The translations under genes were made by a program, and so were the position numbers. This document shows, piece by piece, positions 8,505-14,658 of a stretch of 64,000 bases of DNA (position 1 is its first letter; the number at the start of each line of letters is the position of its first letter). Source of the DNA: Akkermansia muciniphila (GTDB lineage Bacteria; Verrucomicrobiota; Verrucomicrobiia; Verrucomicrobiales; V1-33); contig CAMDJM010000006.1 in NCBI GenBank assembly GCA_945900785.1, positions 1-64,000 of the forward strand, read 5' to 3'. Below the pieces are notes generated by a model, which was not told where the DNA came from, ran no database searches, and saw nothing but the letters and a program-made list of their open reading frames with translations.

Positions 8505-9098
8505 ATGATCCATCCTCTCACTCCCATCTACACTCCCCGGCTGGTGCTCCGTTGCTGGAAGGCTTCTGATGCGCCATTGCTGAAAGCCGCCTTGGATTCC
8601 AGCCTGGACCACCTCCGCCCATGGATGCCATGGGCGAATCAGGAACCGTCCACGATTCCCACCCTCGAAGCCAGGCTCGCGGGCTTCGCCGAAGACTTCC
8701 GTCAGGGCCGCGATTTCATCTACGGCATCTTCAACCGCGACGAGACGGAGGTCCTGGGCGGCACCGGCCTGCACCTGCGGAATGGTCCCCAGGATATCGA
8801 AATCGGCTATTGGCTGCGGGCCTCTGCCACTGGGCAAGGTCTTGTCTCAGAGAGCACGTCAGCGCTGACCACCGTTGCCTTTGCCACCTGGCCATTGGAG
8901 ACCGTCACCATTGTCTGTGATCCGGAAAACCGGCGCAGCGCAGCGGTGCCGGCCCGGCTGGGCTATGCCTGCCAAGGGACTTTCCCGGTGAAATCGGGAC
9001 AGCCAGACAGGGATCTGGATCTCATCTGGCGCACCAGCCGCGCGGCATGGGCGGCGCGCAGCCCGCTCAATGCCACCCGCACCGTGGTCGCCCGATAA
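8505..9098 (+). CDS. GNAT-family N-acetyltransferase (RimJ/RimL type)
   Basis: 197 residues. The N-terminal TPRLVLRCWKASDAPLL and central IEIGYWLRASATGQGLVSE segments match the RimL-like branch of GNAT enzymes, which transfer acetyl from acetyl-CoA to N-termini or small amines. Its acetyl-CoA loop is degenerate (ATGQGLVSE where Q/RxxGxG/A is expected), as is the usual NxxS region (ENRRSAAVPARLGY). It sits on the plus strand in the middle of the tRNA array, between tRNA-Phe and tRNA-His, next to a long inverted repeat. The ATG at 8505 aligns with the family start; the open frame upstream covers the repeat and is not used. Substrate unknown. Confidence 0.85.
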   Translation: MIHPLTPIYTPRLVLRCWKASDAPLLKAALDSSLDHLRPWMPWANQEPSTIPTLEARLAGFAEDFRQGRDFIYGIFNRDETEVLGGTGLHLRNGPQDIEIGYWLRASATGQGLVSESTSALTTVAFATWPLETVTIVCDPENRRSAAVPARLGYACQGTFPVKSGQPDRDLDLIWRTSRAAWAARSPLNATRTVVAR

Positions 9099-9198
9099 TC
9101 GCGCCACCGTGAAAGTGGGAATTATGAAAACGGGAGGGAAAACCACAAAGCATCATCCCATCAACTCCCAACTCCCAACTCCCAACCATCAACCAACA

Positions 9199-9231
9199 AC
9201 CAACCAACCAACCAACCAACCAACCAACCAA
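9199..9231. repeat. Short CCAA tandem repeat
   Basis: About seven CCAA units just upstream of tRNA-His, in non-coding sequence. Likely slippage-prone; no function is evident. Confidence 0.85.
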
Positions 9232-9237
9232 AATTAC

Positions 9238-9313
9238 GGAGTTCGTAGTGTAACAGCCAGCATACGACACTGTGAACGTCGAGGAACCGGGGCAGCACCG
9301 GTCGAACTCCCCA
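9238..9313 (+). tRNA. tRNA-His(GTG)
   Basis: It has the histidine hallmark: an extra G-1 (9238) opposite C73 (9310). Acceptor GAGTTCG (9239-9245) pairs perfectly with CGAACTC (9303-9309), and CCA is encoded (9311-9313). Anticodon stem CGAC/GTCG plus an A-C mismatch, loop CTGTGAA, anticodon GTG. D-stem GTG/CAT, loop with CAG (A18 G19). T-stem ACCGG/CCGGT, loop GGCAGCA (G55 C56, G58). Confidence 0.88.
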
Positions 9314-9337
9314 TCTATATCAACAATCAACCCGCAC

Positions 9338-9413
9338 GGTGCGCAAGGTGAAGCCGTGGAGCCGGCAGTTTGCAAAACTGCCTTACCCGGTGCGACTCCG
9401 GGGCGCACCTCCA
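9338..9413 (+). tRNA. tRNA-Cys(GCA)
   Basis: Acceptor GGTGCGC (9338-9344) pairs perfectly with GCGCACC (9403-9409). The discriminator is T (9410), the cysteine identity base, then CCA. Anticodon stem GCAGT/ACTGC, loop TTGCAAA, anticodon GCA. D-stem GGT/GCC with loop GAAGCCGTGGA, where C18 G19 is the best alignment. T-stem CCCGG/CCGGG, loop TGCGACT (G55 C56), so C18-G55 could form a Watson-Crick pair. Position 8 is A. A T-run follows. Confidence 0.9.
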
Positions 9414-9422
9414 CTTTTTTAA

Positions 9423-9497
9423 CGGTCTGTAGCTTAATGGCAGAGCACGGGGCTCATAATCCCGCAGGTGCTGGTTCGATTCCAGCTGGACCCACCA
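9423..9497 (+). tRNA. tRNA-Met(CAT)
   Basis: Six pairs of the acceptor form (9424-9429 with 9487-9492) and positions 1 and 72 are C and C, a mismatch; A73 and CCA follow (9495-9497). Anticodon stem CGGGG/TCCCG, loop CTCATAA, anticodon CAT. D-stem GCTT/GAGC with loop AATGGCA (G18 G19). T-stem GCTGG/CCAGC with the normal loop TTCGATT (U54 U55 C56). This is the only array member with a canonical D-loop/T-loop contact. The 1-72 mismatch recalls initiator tRNA, but the full GGG/CCC anticodon-stem signature is broken by a G31-T39 pair. It could also be an elongator or a substrate for TilS. Confidence 0.9.
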
Positions 9498-9525
9498 CAT
9501 TTTGACAGGACAGGACTGGAAATTT

Positions 9526-9649
9526 CCCCGCAGCAGCGCGGAGGACGCAGAGAAGGAAAGAAGTTAATGGGATTGCCCGGAGCCGGAGGAGCCTTCGCAG
9601 GTGAGGATTCCCCGCTCCCTTCCTCTGCGTTCTCCCCGCCGCTGCGGGG
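9526..9649. repeat. Imperfect inverted repeat inside the tRNA array
   Basis: CCCCGCAGCAGCGCGGAGGA at 9526 onward is partly complementary to the stretch ending near 9649 (CCGCCGCTGCGGGG), with further pairing between GACGCAGAGAAGG and CCTTCCTCTGCGT. It fills the 170-base gap between tRNA-Met and tRNA-Trp. Confidence 0.7.
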
Positions 9650-9669
9650 GGGGGCCTGACTATACTCAC

Positions 9670-9743
9670 AGCTCCGTATTTCAGCAGGAGAATGCCTGGC
9701 TCCAACCCAGGCGGCGGTGGTGCAAATCCATCCGGGGCTGCCA
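9670..9743 (+). tRNA. tRNA-Trp(CCA)
   Basis: Acceptor AGCTCCG (9670-9676) with CGGGGCT (9733-9739), G73, encoded CCA. Anticodon stem CCTGG/CCAGG, loop CTCCAAC, anticodon CCA. G73 is the tryptophan discriminator. Weak D-stem TTC/GAA with a 7-base loop AGCAGGA (A18 G19). T-stem GGTGG/CCATC, loop TGCAAAT (G55 C56). A T-run follows. Confidence 0.88.
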
Positions 9744-9766
9744 CTTTTTGATTTCTTTACTATCAC

Positions 9767-9838
9767 GTCCCTGTAGCTCAGCAGCAGAGCAGCCGGTCGA
9801 TAACCGGCAGGTCGAAGGTGCGACTCCTTCCAGGGATA
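9767..9838 (+). tRNA. tRNA-Ile(GAT) with C33
   Basis: Acceptor GTCCCTG (9767-9773) with CAGGGAT (9831-9837), A73; CCA is not encoded (CT and a T-run follow). D-stem GCTC/GAGC with loop AGCAGCA (A18 G19). Anticodon stem GCCGG/CCGGC; loop TCGATAA reads GAT with C at position 33, where uridine is nearly universal. T-stem GAAGG/CCTTC, loop TGCGACT (G55 C56). Confidence 0.87.
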
Positions 9839-9875
9839 CTTTTTCTCCACATCAACAAAAATTGTAACGAATTCT

Positions 9876-9952
9876 CCTCCTGTAGCCCAATCAGCAGAGG
9901 CATCCGGTTTAAGACCGGAGAGTTGCAGGTGCGATTCCTGTCAGGAGGACCA
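9876..9952 (+). tRNA. tRNA-Leu(TAA), class I form without long variable arm
   Basis: Acceptor CCTCCTG (9876-9882) pairs perfectly with CAGGAGG (9942-9948), A73, CCA encoded. Anticodon stem TCCGG/CCGGA, loop TTTAAGA, anticodon TAA (reads UUA). The variable region is only GAGTT (9920-9924), although leucine tRNAs normally carry a long arm. D-loop AATCAGCAG (A18 G19). T-stem GCAGG/CCTGT, loop TGCGATT (G55 C56). The next tRNA starts one base after the CCA. Confidence 0.85.
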
Positions 9953-9953
9953 T

Positions 9954-10047
9954 GGATGACGAACCGGACCAGCGGGCCGGGACCCGGTGCTAACGGGATC
10001 GTGCCACCACCGTGTGGCATGGGGTGCAAGTCCTCCGTCTTCCGCCA
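9954..10047 (+). tRNA. tRNA-Ser(GCT), class II
   Basis: Acceptor GGATGAC (9954-9960) with GTCTTCC (10037-10043), one T-T mismatch, G73, CCA encoded. D-stem CCGG/CCGG, loop ACCAGCGGG (A18 G19). Four-pair anticodon stem CCCG/CGGG, loop GTGCTAA, anticodon GCT. The long variable arm has a perfect 6-pair stem TGCCAC/GTGGCA (10002-10007/10014-10019), the serine identity feature. T-loop TGCAAGT (G55 C56). Position 8 is G. Confidence 0.88.
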
Positions 10048-10066
10048 ATTTTCGAATCATCATTTT

Positions 10067-10142
10067 CACCCTGTCGTCCAAGCAGACAGGACGGCCGGCT
10101 TTCAACCGGCAGATCCGGGGGCAGATCCCGGCAGGGTGGCCA
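10067..10142 (+). tRNA. tRNA-Glu(TTC)
   Basis: Acceptor CACCCTG (10067-10073) pairs perfectly with CAGGGTG (10132-10138), G73, CCA encoded. D-stem GTCC/GGAC with loop AAGCAGACA (A18 G19). Anticodon stem GCCGG/CCGGC, loop CTTTCAA, anticodon TTC. T-stem CCGGG/CCCGG, loop GGCAGAT (G55 C56, G58). Confidence 0.88.
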
Positions 10143-10153
10143 GTTTTATCCAT

Positions 10154-10226
10154 GCTCAGGCAGCCCAATAGCAGAGGAACGGCGTCGGGAGCGCCGCCAG
10201 TGCGGGGGCAAGTCCCGCCTTGAGCA
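10154..10226 (+). tRNA. tRNA-Pro(GGG) with C33
   Basis: Acceptor GCTCAGG (10154-10160) with CTTGAGC (10219-10225); two further flanking bases on each side can also pair. A73; CCA is not encoded (T-run follows). Anticodon stem CGGCG/CGCCG; loop TCGGGAG reads GGG with C33. The D-stem is weak (CC/GG) with loop AATAGCAGA (A18 G19). T-stem GCGGG/CCCGC, loop GGCAAGT (G55 C56). G1:C72 is unusual for a proline tRNA, so proline charging is not certain. Confidence 0.8.
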
Positions 10227-10239
10227 TACTCTTTTTTGA

Positions 10240-10310
10240 GGACCGCAAGCTTTGCAGTGAAGCAGCTGGTTTTTACCCAGCAGAGCACGGGGCAGCACCG
10301 TGGCGGTTCA
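10240..10310 (+). tRNA. tRNA-Lys(TTT), last member of the array
   Basis: Acceptor GGACCGC (10240-10246) with GCGGTTC (10303-10309), A73; CCA is not encoded (T-run follows). D-stem GCTT/AAGC with a 7-base loop TGCAGTG (A18 G19). Anticodon stem GCTGG/CCAGC, loop TTTTTAC, anticodon TTT. T-stem CACGG/CCGTG, loop GGCAGCA (G55 C56, G58). Position 8 is A. Confidence 0.87.
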
Positions 10311-10320
10311 TTTTTTTCAG

Positions 10321-10348
10321 GGGACCGGAAGCGCCCGCTTCCGGTCCC
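10321..10348 (+). terminator. Perfect 13-pair hairpin at the end of the tRNA array
   Basis: GGGACCGGAAGCG (10321-10333) pairs with CGCTTCCGGTCCC (10336-10348) over a 2-base loop, ten bases after tRNA-Lys. No T-run follows the stem; the T-run precedes it. It may be a 3' end stabiliser, a processing signal or a bidirectional terminator. Confidence 0.65.
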
Positions 10349-10542
10349 GGCAGCCTGGGAATGTGTAAAAGAGAGCAAACACCTGCGCGAAATCAGGCAG
10401 CAAAATCGACCCGGCCTTTGGAAAATAGCGCCTTGGAAAACCCACTCCCACTCCATCCGGCCCAACTTAAAACCAACACCCAGTCCAAAACCCCAATAAG
10501 TCATAACCCAAAACGAATAACCCTCCCGCCCCTCCCCTCCCC

Positions 10543-11121
10543 ATGTCCCAGTCGCTCCATACCTCCACCGTTCTGGTCCTGAACCGTTGCTGGCAAGCCA
10601 TTGATGTCAAAACGCCCGCCGAGGCCTTTGCCATGATGGCCACGGGATCGGCCAGTGCGCTGGATATTGCGGAAGGATCGCTGCGGCCGGTTTCATGGCA
10701 GGAATGGCTGGTGCTGGCGGTCCGGGAACAGGACACCGGCGTGGGCACGGCCCGGGGATTGGTGCGCTCCCCCACCGTGCTGGTGCTGGCGCGTTTTGCG
10801 AGGATGCCGCGCCGCCGCCTGACTTTTTCCCGGCGCGGCCTGTGGCAGCGGGATGGAGGAGTCTGTCAATACAGCGGACGCCGGCTCCAGTTTGACGAAG
10901 CGAACATCGATCACGTTATCCCCCGCAGCCGGGGAGGCCCGACTTCCTGGGAAAACTGCGTGCTGGCGGACAAGCGCGTCAACCACCGCAAAGGCGACCG
11001 CACCCCGGAGGAAGCCGGTCTCCGCCTGGCCCGGCATCCTCAAGTCCCCCGCGAGATGCCGGCCACGGCTTTCATCCGGAATGCCCACGGGATCCCGGAT
11101 TGGGAATTGTTCCTGACCTAA
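10543..11121 (+). CDS. HNH endonuclease family protein
   Basis: 192 residues. The N-terminal half (STVLVLNRCWQAIDVKTPAEA) is the conserved lead domain of a widespread bacterial HNH protein family. The HNH core spans about residues 105-155: GVCQYSGRRLQ, then IDHVIPRSRGG with the paired D/H catalytic region, then WENCVLADKRVNHRKG with the asparagine and last histidine. The paired CxxC zinc knuckles of many HNH enzymes are reduced to single cysteines. The C-terminal RTPEEAGLRLARHPQVP is also typical of the family. It lies 230 bases downstream of the tRNA array on the same strand. Substrate and any link to the array are unknown. Confidence 0.9.
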   Translation: MSQSLHTSTVLVLNRCWQAIDVKTPAEAFAMMATGSASALDIAEGSLRPVSWQEWLVLAVREQDTGVGTARGLVRSPTVLVLARFARMPRRRLTFSRRGLWQRDGGVCQYSGRRLQFDEANIDHVIPRSRGGPTSWENCVLADKRVNHRKGDRTPEEAGLRLARHPQVPREMPATAFIRNAHGIPDWELFLT

Positions 11122-11483
11122 TCTACCCTGAGCTATCCGGCCGGTGGGTCCTGACCTGGCGATGGTCATTGCGAGGGAAATCCTCGCTTTCGATCTCTCA
11201 TTGGAGTCCCATCCTGAACTCATACGAAGTAAAAACGGGAAAGGGGGCGGCTTAGAAGGGCAGGGGGCAGGCCTCGGGCAATCTGCGGGAGGCCGGAGGG
11301 AGGGGACTGGCAATCTGCGGGTGGCCGAAGGGCTTTGGTGGGGGAATTCCCCCGTTGGAAGGAGGTTGACGGGGCGTTTCCGGCATTGGCACCCGTCATG
11401 CAGGGAAGGGTGAGGAAGTCCAGGCTTTTCCCAACTTCACTGGACTGACCCGCAGATTGAACCACCCCCCCACGATTGCACTG
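11122..11483. other. Intergenic stretch, nothing recognised
   Basis: Between the HNH gene and the peptidoglycan-binding protein gene. No tRNA, repeat or conserved open frame is visible. Confidence 0.5.
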
Positions 11484-12035
11484 ATGAAAACATTTTCTCT
11501 TCCCCTGAGCCGGCCTCTGACCTTGGCTTCGCTGCTGTTGCTGGCTGCGGTAGCCCTGCCTACGGGGTCTCACGCCAAGCCGGACAAAAAAGCCAAGTCT
11601 TCGCAACACGAAAAAAAATCCGGCAAAGGGCATGATTCCAAGGAGCACGACAACGGGCGGAACGAGCGGGTGCGCCATTATCAAAGCCTACCCCGGACGA
11701 CTTTTTCCCTGAATCTGGGCATGGGTTATGCCGGGCGCGGGTATTATTACGGCCCGCCGAATGTGCCCTATTACTACGAACGCCCGGAGGTGCGATACTA
11801 CAGGACACGGGAGTCAGCTCCCCGCGCCTATTGGGGGAACAGGTATCCAAGCCGGATCTCCGTGGAAGCCTCGGTGCAGCAGGCGCTGGCGCGTCAGGGT
11901 TACTACCGGGGCGGGATCGATGGCCGGATCGGCCCTTACTCCCGGAGCTGCATTGCACGCTATCAGGCGAATCACGGCCTGCGCACCACCGGTGCGATAA
12001 CCCCGTCGCTATTGCGTTCCCTGAGTTTGCGATAG
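11484..12035 (+). CDS. Exported protein with peptidoglycan-binding domain
   Basis: 183 residues. A signal peptide (residues 1-31, LTLASLLLLAAVALPTGSHA) is followed by a Lys/His-rich linker, a Tyr-rich segment (GMGYAGRGYYYGPPNVPYYY) and a C-terminal PG_binding_1 domain from about residue 128: VEASVQQALARQGYYRGGID, then IARYQANHGLRTTGAITPSL. Such domains bind cell-wall peptidoglycan, so the protein is probably periplasmic or outer-membrane associated. The ATG at 11484 gives a clean signal peptide. No catalytic domain is present. Confidence 0.88.
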   Translation: MKTFSLPLSRPLTLASLLLLAAVALPTGSHAKPDKKAKSSQHEKKSGKGHDSKEHDNGRNERVRHYQSLPRTTFSLNLGMGYAGRGYYYGPPNVPYYYERPEVRYYRTRESAPRAYWGNRYPSRISVEASVQQALARQGYYRGGIDGRIGPYSRSCIARYQANHGLRTTGAITPSLLRSLSLR

Positions 12036-12226
12036 GCCACTGTTTTACAGTTAGGTTTTTGGGTTTGCCGCCGCGATCAAGCCATCTGCCGGTCAAGGGG
12101 GCTGACAGACACTTGCATGTTGGCTTACATCGGAATTTTTGCCTGCGCCTGGTTACTGCGCAAAAGGGTTGTTTCCGTCAGAGGGAAGGCAGATTTGCGG
12201 GGAGGGGATGCCGGGCCCGGGGTTTG

Positions 12227-14533
12227 TTAAAAAGGCGCGTCTTCGCCGATGATCTGGACTTCGGTTTCCATGAGGATGCCGCGCTCTGTTTTGGCGTAGG
12301 CTTTGATTTGGCTGATGAGTTCCAGGACGTCGCGGGCGGTGGCTCCGCCGTCGTTGACGATGAAGTTGCCGTGGACTTCGGAGACGCGGGCGGCACCGAC
12401 GGCGCGGTTTTTCAGGCCGAGTTCATCGACGAGTTTTCCGGCGGGGCAGGTGTCAGGATTTTTGAAGATGCAGCCGGCGCTGGCGGCGATGGGTTGGCCG
12501 GATTTCCGCTTTTCCATGCTGGAGGCCAGTTTGGCATCGATCTCGGTCAGGCTGGCCGGGGTGCCTTTGAAGAGGGCGCTGACGGCGACGTGTTCGGCCA
12601 GTTCCGGCACGCTACGGTAGCGCACGGTCATTTGGTCAGGTTTTTTTTCGATCCACTGGCTCTGACCATCAAGGAGGGTGACGCTGACGACCTGGTCAAA
12701 GGTCTCGGTTCCCATGGCTCCGGCGTTCATGCGCAGGCCGCCGCCAACGCTGCCAGGGATGCCTTCCATCCACTCGAATCCGCCCAGCCCGGCGGTGCGG
12801 GCGGCGGCGGCGAGGCGCTTGAATTTCACCCCCACACCGGCGCGGATAGTGTCGCCTGACACTTCGATTTCATCAAAGTCCCCGCCTTCGGGGTGGATCA
12901 CGGCCCCCTTCAGCCCGCCATCGCGGATGAGGAGGTTGGAGCCGCGCCCGATGACGCGGAAGGGAATACCCTGCTCCCGGCAGTGGTGGATGACGCGGGC
13001 GAGACCGGCGCGGGTGGAGGGCTCCAGCCAGAACTGGGCCGGGCCGCCCAGCTTCAGGGTGGTGTGGCGGCCCATGGGTTCATATAACTTTACGACGGCA
13101 TCCGCTTCTGCCAGGGCCTGACGCAGGGTTTCGGCGGTCTGGAGGTCGGCGGCCAGCCGGGTGCCGGTCTCGTGGACATTGCCGGCTCCAAGGGTCAGGA
13201 CGAGGTCCCCTGGCTTGAGGAAATTTCCCACAGCGAGGTGGGCGGTGGCGCGGTCCGGGGTGGAGAATACCTTGATCCGCTCGCCTTCAAAGGCCCGGAT
13301 TTCCTCCACGAGGGTGTCGCCGGTGATGCCAGGGATGGGCTGTTCGCTGGCTGGGTAGATGTCGAGGATGAACACCGCATCCGCGAGGCTGAAGCACTGG
13401 CCAAATTCCTTTTTTAATAGCTGGGTTCTACTGTAGCGGTGCGGCTGGAAGACGCAGATGACGCGGCCTTTGGTAAATTGGCGGGCGGTTTGCAGGGTAG
13501 CCGCGATTTCGGTAGGGTGATGGCCGTAGTCGTCGACCACGGAGTAAAGCGGGGAGCGCAGTTTGACTTCGAAGCGGCGGCGGGCTCCGCGGAAGCTGCT
13601 CAGGGCGGCGGCGATGCGTTCGATAGGCACGCCGAGTTCCGTCGCCAGGGCAGCCACCGCGAGGGCGTTCAGGACGTTATGCCGGCCGGGAATGTTCAGG
13701 ATGATGCGTCCCAGCGCTTCCCCTTTCCGGGAGACGGTGAAGGCGGTGCTTTGGCCGGTGGTTTCCAACTCCTGGGCGGAGTAATCGTCGGTGGCGTTCC
13801 AGCCATAGCCGATAACGTTTTGGCGTCCCTGACAAACCAGGCTGGCTCCTTCATCCGCTGCGCAGTAAAAGGCGGTGCCGGAGGTCTGATCCAGCAATTG
13901 ACCATAGACCTCGTTGATCTCGCCGATGTTTTTATAGTGGTCGAGATGCTCTTCCTCAACATTCAGCAGGATGCTGAATTGGGGATGATAGAGGACGAGG
14001 GTGCCGTCGCTTTCATCGCCCTCGGCCACGAAGTGTTCGCCGGATGCATCCCATTTCGCGTTGGTGCCGAGGAGGGGGATTTCTGCGCCGACGTAATGGC
14101 CGGGGTTCAGGCCGGCCTGGCGCAGGACGTGGGCAGCCATGGCGCTGGTGGTGGTTTTGCCATGCATGCCGGCAATAACAATGCCCTGCTTGCGCCCCAT
14201 GATGGAAGCCAGCGCTTCCGCCCGGCGGAAGAGGGGGATGCCTGCGGCGATGGCGGCATCAAAGGCGACATTGCGCCCGGCCTTGATGGCGGAGGAATAG
14301 ACGATCACGCCAGCACCCGCCACGCTTTCGGCGGTGTGCGGACAGAAAAACTCCAACCCGGCGGCCTGGAGGCGTTCGGTTTCCACCGTGGTGCTGCGGT
14401 CCGAGCCGCTGACTTGAAATCCAAGATCGAGCAATAACGACGCGATGCCGCTCATGCCGGAGCCGGCCACGCCGATCAGGTGAATACGCTGGGTGGGGGA
14501 GGCTTCTGCCGCGGTTAAAAAATCCTGTGCCAT
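12227..14533 (-). CDS. murC-murB: MurC-MurB fusion: UDP-N-acetylmuramate-L-alanine ligase / UDP-N-acetylenolpyruvoylglucosamine reductase
   Basis: 768 residues in one uninterrupted frame. The first part (about 15-450) is MurC, which adds L-alanine to UDP-MurNAc with ATP: N-terminal Rossmann loop GVAGSGMSGIA, ATP loop GMHGKTTTSA, and HPTEI and QPHRYSRT motifs. The second part (about 470-768) is MurB, the FAD- and NADPH-dependent reductase that makes UDP-MurNAc: GRGSNLLIRD, GIPGSVGGGLRMNAGA, and the serine of SAGCIFKNP. The enzymes catalyse consecutive steps of peptidoglycan precursor synthesis in the cytoplasm, so fusion could channel UDP-MurNAc. The start at 14533 is the ATG just before the MurC core. 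No other mur gene is adjacent. Confidence 0.95.
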   Translation of the reverse strand: MAQDFLTAAEASPTQRIHLIGVAGSGMSGIASLLLDLGFQVSGSDRSTTVETERLQAAGLEFFCPHTAESVAGAGVIVYSSAIKAGRNVAFDAAIAAGIPLFRRAEALASIMGRKQGIVIAGMHGKTTTSAMAAHVLRQAGLNPGHYVGAEIPLLGTNAKWDASGEHFVAEGDESDGTLVLYHPQFSILLNVEEEHLDHYKNIGEINEVYGQLLDQTSGTAFYCAADEGASLVCQGRQNVIGYGWNATDDYSAQELETTGQSTAFTVSRKGEALGRIILNIPGRHNVLNALAVAALATELGVPIERIAAALSSFRGARRRFEVKLRSPLYSVVDDYGHHPTEIAATLQTARQFTKGRVICVFQPHRYSRTQLLKKEFGQCFSLADAVFILDIYPASEQPIPGITGDTLVEEIRAFEGERIKVFSTPDRATAHLAVGNFLKPGDLVLTLGAGNVHETGTRLAADLQTAETLRQALAEADAVVKLYEPMGRHTTLKLGGPAQFWLEPSTRAGLARVIHHCREQGIPFRVIGRGSNLLIRDGGLKGAVIHPEGGDFDEIEVSGDTIRAGVGVKFKRLAAAARTAGLGGFEWMEGIPGSVGGGLRMNAGAMGTETFDQVVSVTLLDGQSQWIEKKPDQMTVRYRSVPELAEHVAVSALFKGTPASLTEIDAKLASSMEKRKSGQPIAASAGCIFKNPDTCPAGKLVDELGLKNRAVGAARVSEVHGNFIVNDGGATARDVLELISQIKAYAKTERGILMETEVQIIGEDAPF

Positions 14534-14658
14534 GGTCCGGATGCTTACCCGCCCCGCCGGGAGCGTCAACGGCAGCCCTGGCATTCCGGGTGCGTGCGGA
14601 GGTGCAGCAGATATTCGCGCCCCACGGCACCGGCGACCGCCATTGGTCAGGATGGGAA

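Noticed and set aside
9184-9231. CRISPR-like repeat
   Set aside because: It is a 4-base CCAA microsatellite without spacers; no cas genes are present anywhere in the window.
9498-9669. Possible additional tRNA between Met and Trp
   Set aside because: The gap is filled by an imperfect inverted repeat and shows no CCA end, anticodon stem or NGCRA loop in register.
9876-9952. Suppressor tRNA that would read the UAA stop in the gene at 38845
   Set aside because: The anticodon is UAA, which reads the leucine codon UUA; a UAA suppressor would need anticodon UUA.
11831-12859. Plus-strand open frame of 342 codons
   Set aside because: It is antisense to the MurB part of the fusion and has no domain of its own.
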